Source of the DNA: CAVRUZ01 sp963724495
GTDB taxonomy: Bacteria > Actinomycetota > Actinomycetes > Propionibacteriales > DAIQRJ01
Assembly (NCBI GenBank): GCA_963724495.1
Contig: CAVRUZ010000008.1
Location: forward strand, 62,001-126,000
DNA: 64,000 bases
Reading direction: 5' to 3'
In this document: piece after piece, positions 1 to 8,762 of the stretch
Layout: each line of letters begins with the position of its first letter
Numbering within the stretch: position 1 is the stretch's first letter
Program-made: the position numbers and the translations under genes
Notes under the pieces: model-generated
Seen by the model: the letters and a program-made list of their open reading frames with translations, nothing else
What the model was told of the DNA's origin: nothing
Database searches by the model: none

Positions 1-1398
1 CGGCCGTGCTCCCCCGTCGCTAGCACACCGGCTGCGCGCGCCTGGACGACGAGGTTGCCGATCGCCGTCGCCTCGACGGGCCCCGCCTCGACCGGGAGCC
101 GTGCTGCCACCGCAGTCGCCTTGCACAACAGGGCATTCGCGCTTCCACCGCCGACGATGTGCACCTTCTCGGGCACGGAACCGGAGAGTTCGGCCACGCG
201 GTGCACGTTGCGGGCGTGCCCGTGGGCGAGGGAGTCGATGATGCAGCGGGTGATCTCGGCCGGTGTGGAGGGGCGCTCGGTACCGTCGACCTGCGCCGAC
301 GATGCGGGCAGGCATGTCGCCCGGCGCCACCAACGCCTCCGACTCGGCGTCGATGAGGTACCGGTCGGGTTCCAGGTCGGCCGCCTCGGCCAGCACGTCG
401 TCACGGCGCACATCCAGGCCCTGGTCGCGCCAGGCTTCGAGCGACTGCGACAACAGCCACAGGCCGGTCACGTTGCGCAGGAAGCGGATCGTCTGGTCGA
501 TCCCGACCTCGTTGGTGAAGTGGGAGTCGCGGGCCTCCGCACTGAGCACCGGCGCCGGAAGTTCCTGTCCCACCAGCGACCAGGTTCCGCAGGACACGTA
601 GGCGGTCGCGGCGTCCTCTGCGGGGACGGCGATCACGGCCGATGCGGTGTCGTGCGATGCCGCCCGGACCACGGTCACGTCCGTGTCGTCGGGCAGGCCC
701 CACTCGCGGAGTACGGCAGAGGTGATCCGGCCTGCCACCGATCCTGGCTCGGCGATCGGCGGCAGTACCGACGTCGGGATGCCGAGACGCGAACAGATCT
801 CGTCCGACCAGTTCCCGGTGCCGAGGTCGTACAGGGCAGTCGTCGAGGCATTCGTGCGCTCGGTGCCGATGTTCCCAGTCATTCGCCAGACCAGCAGGTC
901 GGGCATCAACAGCATCGTGCTGCTGGACAGGACATCCTCGGGCTCGGTGAGCAACTGGTACACGGTGTTGAACGGCAACCGGGCGATCCCGGTGATCGCG
1001 AAGTGCTCGTTCCAGCCCAGCCGCTCGGCGACCCGCTCGGAGACGCCGTCGGTGCGGCTGTCGCGATAGCTGGCCGGTGGCCCGAGCAGCCTGCCGTCGT
1101 GGACCAGCCCGTAGTCCACGGCCCAGGAGTCGACAGCAACGCTGGTGGCGCCATGGTCGACGACGGCGGTGCGGACGCCGGCGCCGATCTCGCGCCACAG
1201 GGTGTCCAGGTCCCAGCGCAGCACACCGGCCCGGTCACGCACCGGCTCGTTGGCGAACCGGGCCACCTCACGGACCGACAACTCCCCGGTACCCACCCGG
1301 CCGACGAGCACCCGCCCGGAGGTGGCACCGAGGTCGACCGCAGCTGCGGTCAGGACACCGCTCGAGTCGATCCTCCTGGCGTCGCGATCAGCGGTCAT
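1..1398 (-). CDS. rhaB: L-rhamnulokinase (partial, frameshifted)
   Basis: FGGY-family kinase that phosphorylates L-rhamnulose to L-rhamnulose-1-phosphate. The N-terminal phosphate-binding motif DLGATSGRVLVG is at about residues 22-33, followed by the sugar-binding motif DSWAVDYGL and, near the C-terminus, the ATP-site motif VGGGSANALLCKATA. The ATG at 1398 overlaps the stop of the upstream aldolase/dehydrogenase by 4 nt (ATGA), so the two are translationally coupled. About 466 codons are present and the family is about 480-490, so only the last residues lie beyond the window edge. The frame breaks near 300: the sequence runs to GDMPARIVG, and the family sequence resumes one frame over at TPAEITRC. 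This is probably a 1-nt indel error. Confidence 0.9.
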   Translation of the reverse strand, partial: MTADRDARRIDSSGVLTAAAVDLGATSGRVLVGRVGTGELSVREVARFANEPVRDRAGVLRWDLDTLWREIGAGVRTAVVDHGATSVAVDSWAVDYGLVHDGRLLGPPASYRDSRTDGVSERVAERLGWNEHFAITGIARLPFNTVYQLLTEPEDVLSSSTMLLMPDLLVWRMTGNIGTERTNASTTALYDLGTGNWSDEICSRLGIPTSVLPPIAEPGSVAGRITSAVLREWGLPDDTDVTVVRAASHDTASAVIAVPAEDAATAYVSCGTWSLVGQELPAPVLSAEARDSHFTNEVGIDQTIRFLRNVTGLWLLSQSLEAWRDQGLDVRRDDVLAEAADLEPDRYLIDAESEALVAPGDMPARIVGAGRRYRAPLHTGRDHPLHHRLPRPRARPQRAPRGRTLRFRAREGAHRRRWKRECPVVQGDCGGSTAPGRGGARRGDGDRQPRRPGARSRCASDGGARP

Positions 1399-3436
1399 CG
1401 CAGGAACGCGGCTGCGACCCCGCTGTCGACCGGAATGTGCAGGCCAGTTGTGAGGCTGAGGTCTCCCGCCGTCAGCGCCACAACCGCCGCAGCGATGTGT
1501 TCGGGCAGAACCTCCTTCTTGAGCAGGGTGCGGCCCGGCGTAGTACTTGCCCAGCTCGGCCTCGTCGACGCCGTAGACCTTCGCCCGCTGCGCACCCCAG
1601 CCGGAGGCGAAGATGCCGGAACCGCGAACCACCCCGTCGGGATTGATGCCGTTGACCCGGATGCCCAGCTCCCCGAGTTCGGCTGCCAGCAAACGGACCT
1701 GGTGCGCCTGGTCGGCCTTGGCCGCGCCGTAGGCCACGTTGTTCGGACCGGCGAACACGGAGTTCTTGCTGCTGATGTAGATGATGTCGCCGCCCATGGC
1801 CTGTCGGCGCATGACTTTCGCGGCCTCCCGGCTCACGAGGAACGATCCGCGAGCCATCACGTCGTGCTGCAGGTCCCAGTCGTCGAGCGAGGTCTCGAAC
1901 AACGAACGGGACAACGACAGTCCGGCGTTGTTCACCACCAGGTCGATGCCGCCGAACGCCAGCGACCCCTCAGCTACGGCCGCCGCGACGGCGTCCTCGC
2001 TGGTGACGTCGGCCGCGAGTGCGACTGCCGCGTCCGGACCACCGATCTCTGCGGCGACACCGTTGGCTGCCTCCTCGTCGCGGTCGACCACCACCACGCA
2101 GGCGCCTTCGGCCGCGAGGCGAAGGGCGGTCGCCCGCCCGATGCCAGAACCGCCGCCGGTCACCAGGGCCACCCGGGTGGCCAGCGGCTTGGGCTTGGGC
2201 ATCCGCTGCAGCTTGCGCTCTTCCAGTTCCCAGTACTCGATGCGGAACTTCTCCGACTCGTCGATCGGCTGGTACGTGGAGAGCGACTCCGCACCACGCA
2301 TGACATTGATCGCGTTGACGTAGAACTCGGCTGCGACACGGGCGGTCTGCTTGGTGGCGCCGAAGCTGGCCATGCCGATTCCCGGCAGCAGGACGATCGC
2401 GGGATCGGCTCCCCGCATGGCTGGGGATCCGTCGGTCGCATAGGTCTCGTAGTAGGCCTGGTAGTCCGCGCGGTAGGCGTCGTGGAGTTCGGTCAGCCTC
2501 GCGAGGACGGCATCCATCGGCGAGTCCGGCGGGAGGTCGAGCACCAGTGGCCGGATCTTCGTGCGCAGGAAGTGGTCGGGGCACGACGTGCCCAGCGCCG
2601 CCAGTTCGGCGAGACGTTCCGACCCCACGAACTCCAGGACCTCGTCGGCGTCAGTGAAATGGCCCACGACAGGATGGTCGGTGGATGCCAGACCACGCAG
2701 CACTGGCAGGAGTTCCGCGGCACGCGACCGGCGATCAGCCGCACGCGAGTGGCGTGACGACTTGGGCTCCGAACGGACTCGCCTGGCCATGTGCGTCGAT
2801 GTATTCCTGGCAGCGTTGGATGATCGCCCTCGAGTTGCGCTCGCACTCGTCGCTGGTCACACCCCAGGCGGTGATCCCGTGTCCCCCGAGGATGGTGCCG
2901 ATCGCCTTCGGGTTCGCCTGCTTGACCTCGGCGATGTCGAGACCCAGTTGGAAACCAGGCCGCCGCCACGGAACCCAGACCACGTCGTCGCCGAAGCACT
3001 CCCTGGTCAGGCGCTCTCCGTCCGCCGCGGTCGCGAAGGCGATGCCGGCGTCCGGATGCAGGTGGTCCACATGATCGGCATCCACCAGGGCATGCATCGC
3101 CGTGTCGATCGAGGGCGCCGCGCCACCCGGACCGTGCCGGCAGAAGTCGAACGCATCGACCATCGCGTCCTCTGCGTCCACGCCGGGGTACACGTCCACC
3201 AAGGCACGCAGCCGGTCCAATCGCAGAACTGCGAGGCCAGCTTCGGTGAGCGTGCCGAGGTCACCGCCGGATCCCTTCACCCACAGCAGATCGGTGTCCT
3301 TACCGGTCACAGGATCGGGACCGCTGCCCTTGGCAGATGTGTTTCCCCCGGCATAGTTGGTGTTGCGCGGATCAGAGCCGAGCCGGTTGGACCGCTCGAG
3401 CAGGTTGTCGACGACGGCAGGCCGTGCTGCCGGCAT
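1395..3436 (-). CDS. rhaEW: Bifunctional rhamnulose-1-phosphate aldolase / short-chain (lactaldehyde) dehydrogenase, frameshifted
   Basis: Two-domain enzyme of bacterial rhamnose pathways. The N-terminal class II aldolase/adducin domain cleaves rhamnulose-1-phosphate to DHAP and L-lactaldehyde, and the C-terminal SDR domain oxidises lactaldehyde. The aldolase half has NTNYAGGNTSAKG near residues 20-35 and the metal-site motif DHVDHLHPDAG. The SDR half has the Rossmann motif VTGGGSGIGRATALRLA, NNAGL, and a Y-x3-K (YGAAK) active site. The chosen ATG at 3436 overlaps the rhaI stop (TGATG); an in-frame ATG at 3448 is possible. Total length of about 680 aa fits the fused family. The frame shifts near 2750 (domain linker) and near 1535, where a CCC run on the plus strand carries one extra base. 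Both look like sequence errors. The gene ends overlapping rhaB. Confidence 0.9.
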
Positions 3437-4602
3437 CAGGCACCCCATCCGGCCTGCGTGCCGCCGACCCGCTCGGCCTCGATCCGTTCCTGGTAACCGC
3501 TCTCGGCGTAGGCAGCCAATGGATCGGCGGGCAGCCCGCGGCCCTCACGCCAGGCGGCCAGGTCGGGCCGTACGTCGGTGTAGAAGGCGTCCATGACGAT
3601 CGCGTTGGCAGCCAGCACGTCACCAGATCGTTGCGCGTCCCCCAACGCCGCAGTGTCGACGAGCAGTGCGCGGGCGGTCATCTCCTGGACGTTGAGGACC
3701 GAGCGGATCTGGCCCGGGATCTTCTTCTCGATGTTGTGGCACTGGTCGAGCATGAACGCCACTTCGCTCTGCGGACCGAAGCCACCGCCGCGTACCACCT
3801 CGTAGAGGATGCGGAACAGCTGGAAGGGATCGGCCGCGCCCACGATGAGGTCGTCGTCGGCATAGAAGCGCGAGTTGAAGTCGAACGAGCCCAGCTTCCC
3901 CAGTCGGAGTAGCTGGGCGACGATGAACTCGATGTTGGTTCCCGGTGCGTGATGACCGGTGTCCAGGCACACCACGGCGCGCTCGCCGAGGGCCGCGCAG
4001 TGCGCGTACGACGTGCCCCAGTCGGGCACATCCGTGTGGTAGAAGGCCGGTTCGAAGAACTTGTACTCGAGCACGAGGCGCTGGGTCGCGGAGATGTGCT
4101 CGTAGATCGTCGCGAGAGAGTCGGCCAGCCGGTCCTGCCGGGCGCGGATGTCGTCCTGTCCCGGGTAGTTGGTCCCGTCGGCCAGCCAGATCTTGAGATC
4201 CCGCGAGCCGGTCGCACCCATGATCTCGATGCACTCGAGGTGGTGGTCGATCGCCCGTTGCCGGGTCTCCTTGTCGGCATGGCACAGGCTGCCGAGCTTG
4301 TACTCGTCGTCCTGGAAGGTGTTGGAGTTGATCGTGCCGAGTCCTACGCCGTGGTCCTCGGCGAACCGGCGCAGGGACCCGTAGTCGTCGACCTTGTCCC
4401 ACGGGATGTGCAGCGCCACCGACGGTGCCAGTCCGGTCAGCCGGTGCACCTGGGCAGCGTCGGCGATCTTCTCCTCTGGGTCGCGCGGCACCCCGGGCTG
4501 ACCGAAGACCTTGAAGCGGGTCCCCGAATTGCCGAAGGCCCACGACGGCACCTCGATCCGTTGCTGCGACAGCTGGTCCAGCACCTGTGCGCTGATCGTC
4601 AT
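3436..4602 (-). CDS. rhaI: L-rhamnose isomerase, RhaI type
   Basis: TIM-barrel isomerase converting L-rhamnose to L-rhamnulose, of the RhaI type (Pseudomonas stutzeri-like) rather than the E. coli RhaA type. Of 388 residues, candidate metal and substrate residues lie in LEYKFFEPAFYHTD (178-191), CLDTGHHAPGTN (212-223) and FDFNSRFYADDD (240-251). The ATG at 4602 is preferred over an in-frame upstream GTG at 4617 because GAGAGGAG sits 6 nt before it. The gene lies between rhaM and the aldolase/dehydrogenase; its TGA overlaps the next ATG. The reading frame is intact. Confidence 0.95.
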   Translation of the reverse strand: MTISAQVLDQLSQQRIEVPSWAFGNSGTRFKVFGQPGVPRDPEEKIADAAQVHRLTGLAPSVALHIPWDKVDDYGSLRRFAEDHGVGLGTINSNTFQDDEYKLGSLCHADKETRQRAIDHHLECIEIMGATGSRDLKIWLADGTNYPGQDDIRARQDRLADSLATIYEHISATQRLVLEYKFFEPAFYHTDVPDWGTSYAHCAALGERAVVCLDTGHHAPGTNIEFIVAQLLRLGKLGSFDFNSRFYADDDLIVGAADPFQLFRILYEVVRGGGFGPQSEVAFMLDQCHNIEKKIPGQIRSVLNVQEMTARALLVDTAALGDAQRSGDVLAANAIVMDAFYTDVRPDLAAWREGRGLPADPLAAYAESGYQERIEAERVGGTQAGWGA

Positions 4603-4667
4603 CTGCACTCCTCTCACATCAGTCCCTGGGAAATCACTGCCTGCGTTGGTGTCGTCGCGTGAACCTG

Positions 4668-4985
4668 TCAGTCGAGGTGGAAGACCTCGGGTAGCGCAAC
4701 CATGGCCTCGTCGGGTGCCGACTCGTCCAGGGCGAAGAAGCCGGCCATCTCGGCCTGCCAGCGGGTGTTGACCTCGGTCGCGGCCATGGCCGCACGCGCG
4801 GCGTCGAAGTCGTCGGTCTCGAGGTAGCCGATCAGCAGGCCGTCGGGCCGCAGGAACAAGGAGTAGTTGCGCCAGCCGGCGGCCGACAGCGCCGCTCGCA
4901 TCTCCGGCCAGACCTCGCGATGGCGGGCGCGGTACTCCGCGACGGCGTCGGGGACGACCTGGAGGGTGAAACAGACCCGCGTCAC
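4668..4985 (-). CDS. rhaM: L-rhamnose mutarotase
   Basis: Small (105 aa) dimeric alpha/beta-barrel protein that interconverts the alpha and beta anomers of L-rhamnose, feeding rhaI. Family features visible are an N-terminal CFTLQVVPDAVAEY strand/helix, HREVWPEM at about residues 22-29, the WRNYSLFL strand, and the C-terminal PEVFHLD. It starts with GTG, with AGGGG about 5 nt upstream. It is the first gene of the rhamnose operon and lies directly downstream of the LacI-type palindrome at 5011-5022. Confidence 0.93.
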   Translation of the reverse strand: MTRVCFTLQVVPDAVAEYRARHREVWPEMRAALSAAGWRNYSLFLRPDGLLIGYLETDDFDAARAAMAATEVNTRWQAEMAGFFALDESAPDEAMVALPEVFHLD

Positions 4986-5010
4986 CGTTACCCCTAACCC
5001 CGGGAGAGTC

Positions 5011-5022
5011 TGAAACGTTTCA
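5011..5022. promoter_or_regulatory. LacI-family operator of the rhamnose operon
   Basis: TGAAACGTTTCA is a perfect 12-bp palindrome with the central CG typical of LacI-family sites. It lies 26-37 nt upstream of the rhaM start, where it could block transcription. Which LacI protein binds is not shown; the nearest candidates here are at 8763 and 23520, and another may lie outside the window. Confidence 0.7.
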
Positions 5023-5128
5023 CGGCAGAATACGCCGCGCCGCGCTCGACCGGCCGGTGCTGACCGGAGCCGGTCCTGCCGCTACCGGACGCGCGCCGAC
5101 CCGGTATTCGCAACAGGGCAAAGGAAAA

Positions 5129-5154
5129 CGCCGGGTCCCCGCAGGGACCCGGCG
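5129..5154 (-). terminator. Rho-independent terminator after the LuxR-type gene
   Basis: A perfect 11-bp stem (CGCCGGGTCCC / GGGACCCGGCG) with a CGCA loop is followed on the minus strand by TTTTCCTTT. It lies 60 nt after the stop of the LuxR-type gene and insulates it from the rhamnose operon. Confidence 0.85.
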
Positions 5155-5213
5155 CCGTGACGACGCTTCACCAAATGCCGGCTCGAAATGGGGCTTGCTA
5201 CCGGCAGCAGTGG

Positions 5214-5516
5214 CTAGATGAGCCCATTCCGAGCGGCCCAGGCAACGACCTGAATCGGTGCCCGAGCACCCATCCGGTCGCACAATGCCTTTGAGCGCCG
5301 GCGAACGGTGCGATCAGACAGAGAAAGCCGCCTGGCAATCGTTTCGAGCGGAAGACCTTCGGCAAGCAACGACAACAGCCGCAACTCCTCCGCCGATACA
5401 TGGCGTGGGCTCGGCTCCCGCTGTACCGGCACACGTGGTGCCAGGGCAGGGAAATCGGTGACAGCTGCCCGCATCGGCAGTGTTGCGGTGGCATACCCGA
5501 CGTCTGAGTCGGTCAT
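5214..5516 (-). CDS. Small stand-alone LuxR-type HTH regulator
   Basis: 100-aa protein whose C-terminal 60 residues form a LuxR/GerE helix-turn-helix: SAEELRLLSLLAEGLPLETIARRL, then LSDRTVRRR as recognition helix, then ending VAWAARNGLI. There is no receiver, PAS or autoinducer domain; the first 40 residues are low-complexity and Pro-rich. AAGGGG precedes the ATG. It is monocistronic, with a strong terminator after it and two palindromes (5585-5598, 5634-5651) upstream. Base composition is somewhat more AT-rich than its neighbours. Its targets cannot be read from the sequence. Confidence 0.8.
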   Translation of the reverse strand: MTDSDVGYATATLPMRAAVTDFPALAPRVPVQREPSPRHVSAEELRLLSLLAEGLPLETIARRLSLSDRTVRRRSKALCDRMGARAPIQVVAWAARNGLI

Positions 5517-5837
5517 TGCTCAACCCCTTCGAATCGCGGTGGGAACCGGGGCCGGATCTCTGACTCCGCACATTTGGTTGCCGTGGCAAGCGCTTACCGA
5601 CGCGGGCCGAGATCCGGTTACATCGTTTCAAGTGGCCATAACGCTATGGCCGGTGCAGGTCTCGGTCAACGATTCAACGCCGGAAATTTCCGACTTCGCC
5701 GTGCCTTTCGCGATGCGGAAGCGCAACCAGCACTGGTGAAGACACTTGCGGAGTTCTTGCAGGATCTTTCAGGTTTTCTGCATTCCGTCAGGAGTTGCAT
5801 CGTCGGCCGCAGGTGTGGTTACAACGGCTGGTCTGCG
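5517..5837. promoter_or_regulatory. Intergenic control region of the LuxR-type gene
   Basis: Region of 321 bp with no convincing gene. It holds two palindromes upstream of the LuxR-type start: GGCAAGCGCTTACC (5585-5598, LacI/CytR-like AAGCGCTT core) and GGCCATA-ACGC-TATGGCC (5634-5651, perfect 7-bp arms). The remainder lies downstream of the Gfo/Idh gene and shows no clear terminator. Confidence 0.45.
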
Positions 5838-6953
5838 TCAGAGGTCCTGCGGTCGGGCACCAGCGGGGACGGCGGCGGGCCGATCGCACCGGGACGTGAT
5901 GTCGACAGCCTGGCCGGTGCTGCCCGCAGCCAGCACCCCCTCCATCACCTCGAGGACGTGGAAGGCCAGCTCACCGGACGCCCGGAACGGAGACTGCGAC
6001 GCGATCCCGCGGGCCATGTCACTCAGGCCGAAGCCGCGAGCGGCGTCGGTGAACCCGCCGAGGACGTCGAGCTCGGTCCAGCCCCGCTCCTCCGGAGCAC
6101 GACCCGCTCCCTCGAACACGCGCACGATCCCGTCGAAGCCGTTGGGATCGGGAACCGACAGCGACCCGGTGTCGCCGTACACCTCGATCCGCGGCAGCTG
6201 GGCAGCCCAGACGTCGAAACTCATCAACAGGGTCGAGAGTGCGCCGCCCTCGTGCTCGAGCACGCCCGAGATGTGGGTCGGCACCTCCACGTCGAACTGC
6301 GTGCCTGCCCTTGGGCCGCTGCCGATCGTCCGACGCGCCTGTGGCTGCGAGCTGAGGCCGACGACCCGCTTGACGGGGCCGAGCAACGTCACGAGCGCGC
6401 TCAGGTAGTACGGGCCCATGTCCAGGAGCGGGCCACCGCCCGGCCGGTAGTAGAACTCCGGGTCGGGGTGCCACAGCTCGTGCCCGGGCGTTGTCATGAA
6501 CGCCGTCGCAGCGAGCGGGCGACCGATCTGCCCGGCGTCCAGTGCCGCCCGTGCTGTCTGCACACCAGTGCCGAGGACGGTGTCGGGGGCGCAGCCGACC
6601 GCGACTCCGGCCTGCTCTGCCGCCGACAGGATCTCGCGGGCCTCGGCGACCGACGCGGCGAGCGGCTTCTCTCCGTAGACGTGCTTGCCGGCCTGGATCG
6701 CGGCCAGCGCGACCTGCCCGTGCGCGGCCGGGATCGTGAGGTTCAGCACCACGTCGACGACGTCGGAGGAGTAGAGCTCGTCCGGCCGAAGCGGCGCCAC
6801 TCCTGGGTTCGCGGCGGCGACGGCGTCCACGCGGGCGGGGTCGAGGTCGGCGACGGCGGTGAGGGCAAGGTTGGGCAACCGCGGCAGCGTCGAGAGATAG
6901 GCACCGACGATCTTGCCGAGGCCGACGATGCCCACGCGGGCGGGGGCGCTCAC
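5838..6953 (-). CDS. Gfo/Idh/MocA-family NAD(P)-dependent oxidoreductase
   Basis: 371-aa dehydrogenase of the Gfo/Idh/MocA family, which oxidises or reduces sugar or polyol hydroxyls. The N-terminal Rossmann motif is VGIVGLGKIVGAY, the EKP motif appears as GKHVYGEKPLA, and the second domain carries GGGPLLDMGPYYLSAL, with the family D-x-G-x2-Y arrangement. The GTG at 6953 overlaps the stop of the ThuA gene by 4 nt, so the in-frame sequence upstream of it is not used. Third gene of the nucleotidyltransferase/ThuA/oxidoreductase operon. ThuA and Gfo/Idh genes are often paired in sugar catabolic loci; the exact substrate is unknown. Confidence 0.88.
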   Translation of the reverse strand: MSAPARVGIVGLGKIVGAYLSTLPRLPNLALTAVADLDPARVDAVAAANPGVAPLRPDELYSSDVVDVVLNLTIPAAHGQVALAAIQAGKHVYGEKPLAASVAEAREILSAAEQAGVAVGCAPDTVLGTGVQTARAALDAGQIGRPLAATAFMTTPGHELWHPDPEFYYRPGGGPLLDMGPYYLSALVTLLGPVKRVVGLSSQPQARRTIGSGPRAGTQFDVEVPTHISGVLEHEGGALSTLLMSFDVWAAQLPRIEVYGDTGSLSVPDPNGFDGIVRVFEGAGRAPEERGWTELDVLGGFTDAARGFGLSDMARGIASQSPFRASGELAFHVLEVMEGVLAAGSTGQAVDITSRCDRPAAVPAGARPQDL

Positions 6954-7627
6954 CGGGCCGCCCACAGCATGCCGCGGGCGATCATCTGGTCGACCTCGGG
7001 CACGTCGAAGTCCTCCATCTTGTGGCCGATCGTCGTGACGAACACCCGCCCGGCGCCATAGGTGCGCGTCCACGTCACCGGCATCACCCGGCCGGCCAGG
7101 CCGGGCAGACGGGGGTCGTCCACGTAGCTGGTGGTGGCGAGGACCTCGTTGCTGGGATCGACGTGCACGTAGTACTGCTCGGTGGTGATGGGGAACGACG
7201 ACAGGCCGGCGACGATCTCGTGGTCGGCCTTGTCCGCCACGATGTCGACCTGGTACGGGACGAAACCCGGACTGTGGTGGTTGATGAACTGCCCGCCGCT
7301 GACCGCGTGGTACAGCAGGTCGGAGTGGAAGGAGTCACAGATGCCGCCGTGCCAGCCGGCGAGGCCCGTACCGGCAGCCACGGCGCCGGCGAGGCCGGCC
7401 GACTGCTCGCGGGTGATCTCCCCCATGGTCCAGCACTGCACCACCAGGTCTGCCGCCGCCATCAGCTCGGCGTCCAGGTAGCTGTCGAGCGAATCGCTCA
7501 CGGTGACGTCGAAGCCGTTCTCCCGGAGGAACGGCAGGACGCGGTCGGTCGCCTGGTCGGGGACGTGCCCGTCCCACCCACCACGGACGACGAGGGCGAC
7601 ACGATGCGGAGCGGCTGTGGAAGTCAC
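6950..7627 (-). CDS. ThuA-domain protein (trehalose-utilisation-like)
   Basis: 225-aa ThuA-like glutamine-amidotransferase-fold protein, of the family linked to oxidation of trehalose and related disaccharides. Family signatures are VALVVRGGWDGHVPD at the N-terminus, the central GLAGWHGGICDSF, and the C-terminal YGAGRVFVTTIGHK. It starts with GTG 5 nt after the stop of the nucleotidyltransferase gene and overlaps the Gfo/Idh start. Pairing with the oxidoreductase suggests shared sugar-derivative catabolism; the substrate is an inference. Confidence 0.85.
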   Translation of the reverse strand: MTSTAAPHRVALVVRGGWDGHVPDQATDRVLPFLRENGFDVTVSDSLDSYLDAELMAAADLVVQCWTMGEITREQSAGLAGAVAAGTGLAGWHGGICDSFHSDLLYHAVSGGQFINHHSPGFVPYQVDIVADKADHEIVAGLSSFPITTEQYYVHVDPSNEVLATTSYVDDPRLPGLAGRVMPVTWTRTYGAGRVFVTTIGHKMEDFDVPEVDQMIARGMLWAAR

Positions 7628-7632
7628 GGCCC

Positions 7633-8443
7633 CTACTCTGACGGGTCGGCCAGTGCCGTGCGAGCGGCGACCACGATCGCGTCCAGTCCCTGCCAGTCCG
7701 CTTCGTAGTCCGGCCAGAGTGCTCCCGCGGCGGCGTCGAACGCACCGATCAGCCGCAGCAGCAGGTCGATCCAGTCCTCGGGGCCCGCTTCGGCCGGCAG
7801 ACCGCTGACGGCACTCGACACCCGGAGTGCGTCGCGGTCGCGCCGGCTGCCGTGGTGGTGGTGCGTCCGTCCTGACTCGAGGTCTCGGAGCAGCATGCTC
7901 ACGACCAACGTCTGCCTGGCCACGTCCAGGCAGAGGTGCGCGCCGATGAGCAGGTCACCGCGACCGAGCTTGGCGGCGGCCAGGGCGGCCACGTGCCGCA
8001 CGGCCAGAACCTCCGCCCTCGCTGGATCCCGCTGCTCCGACGGCCGGGAGCGCGCCGGCAAGCTCGGCGCGAGTGCGTCGGTGTCCAGCCACAGCAAGGG
8101 CTCCGGCAGGTCGGAGTTCGTCGTCCGCAACAGCAGGTCGATCCGCCGGCCGTCGGTGTAGACCAGCCGCAGCGTCCTGGCGCCGTCGCCCTCCTGACGG
8201 TCGATGGACCAGACGGGTCCGGCCGCCCTCGCCAAGGTCAGGTCGTCGAGCGGCGTCGGGCAGCTCATCCGACACGACAACCAGGTCGAGATCACTCAGC
8301 CGGTCGACGGATGCCGTCGCTACCGAACCGGTAACGCCGACACGTGCGACCGGGAACCGTGCATGCAGCGCAGGCAGCAAGGCAGCGATCGCCTGACCCT
8401 GCCAACCCGGAATGTCTGCTGTATCAACGCGCGCTGGACTCAC
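7633..8443 (-). CDS. Nucleotidyltransferase-domain protein (frameshifted)
   Basis: About 270-aa protein with an N-terminal nucleotidyltransferase (Pol beta-like) core: VGVTGSVATASVD followed by RLSDLDLVVVS, the G-S...D-x-D catalytic signature. The C-terminal part (LAAAKLGRGDLLIGAHLCLDVARQ) is alpha-helical and resembles aminoglycoside-adenylyltransferase-like proteins; an acceptor cannot be named. The GTG at 8443 is preferred because GGAGG lies 7 nt upstream. A frame break near 8262 separates VVSDELPDA from LDDLTLARAAG, and the two halves are contiguous in the family fold. First gene of the operon with ThuA and Gfo/Idh. Confidence 0.75.
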
Positions 8444-8762
8444 GGGCAATCCTCCACGGAGGCTCGTGGGCCACTCGTACGGTGCATCAGCACGCTGATA
8501 ATGGCAGGCATGACCGCTCGTGTCGACATCGAATCATCAACACAGTAACGGCTTTCTCCCACGTCAACTCCAGCCCACGACCGCGACTGGGTTCTCCCCT
8601 CGAGCGGACGTTCTCGAGTCGCGGGCACTGCTTCGACGCTAGGGCCGATCGTGCCAGTCGACAACGTGGCCGGCTGGCCGAAAGCGGAAGGCGGAGCACC
8701 ACCTCCGCAGGTTGGTGTCAGTATGCGCAGAGGGCATTGCACAGGGGCGAAGGGAAACGGCG
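8444..8762. promoter_or_regulatory. Divergent promoter region, nucleotidyltransferase operon / lacI
   Basis: 319 bp between divergent starts. It contains an inverted repeat CGCGACT (8582-8588) / AGTCGCG (8617-8623) enclosing two CTCGAG palindromes (8599-8604 and 8613-8618). This is a candidate operator for the divergent LacI regulator. No further gene is seen. Confidence 0.4.

Noticed and set aside
55..2757. 900-codon open frame on the plus strand
   Set aside because: Antisense to rhaB and the aldolase/dehydrogenase; it is an artefact of high GC at third positions and its protein has no family features, while the minus strand shows clear conserved motifs.
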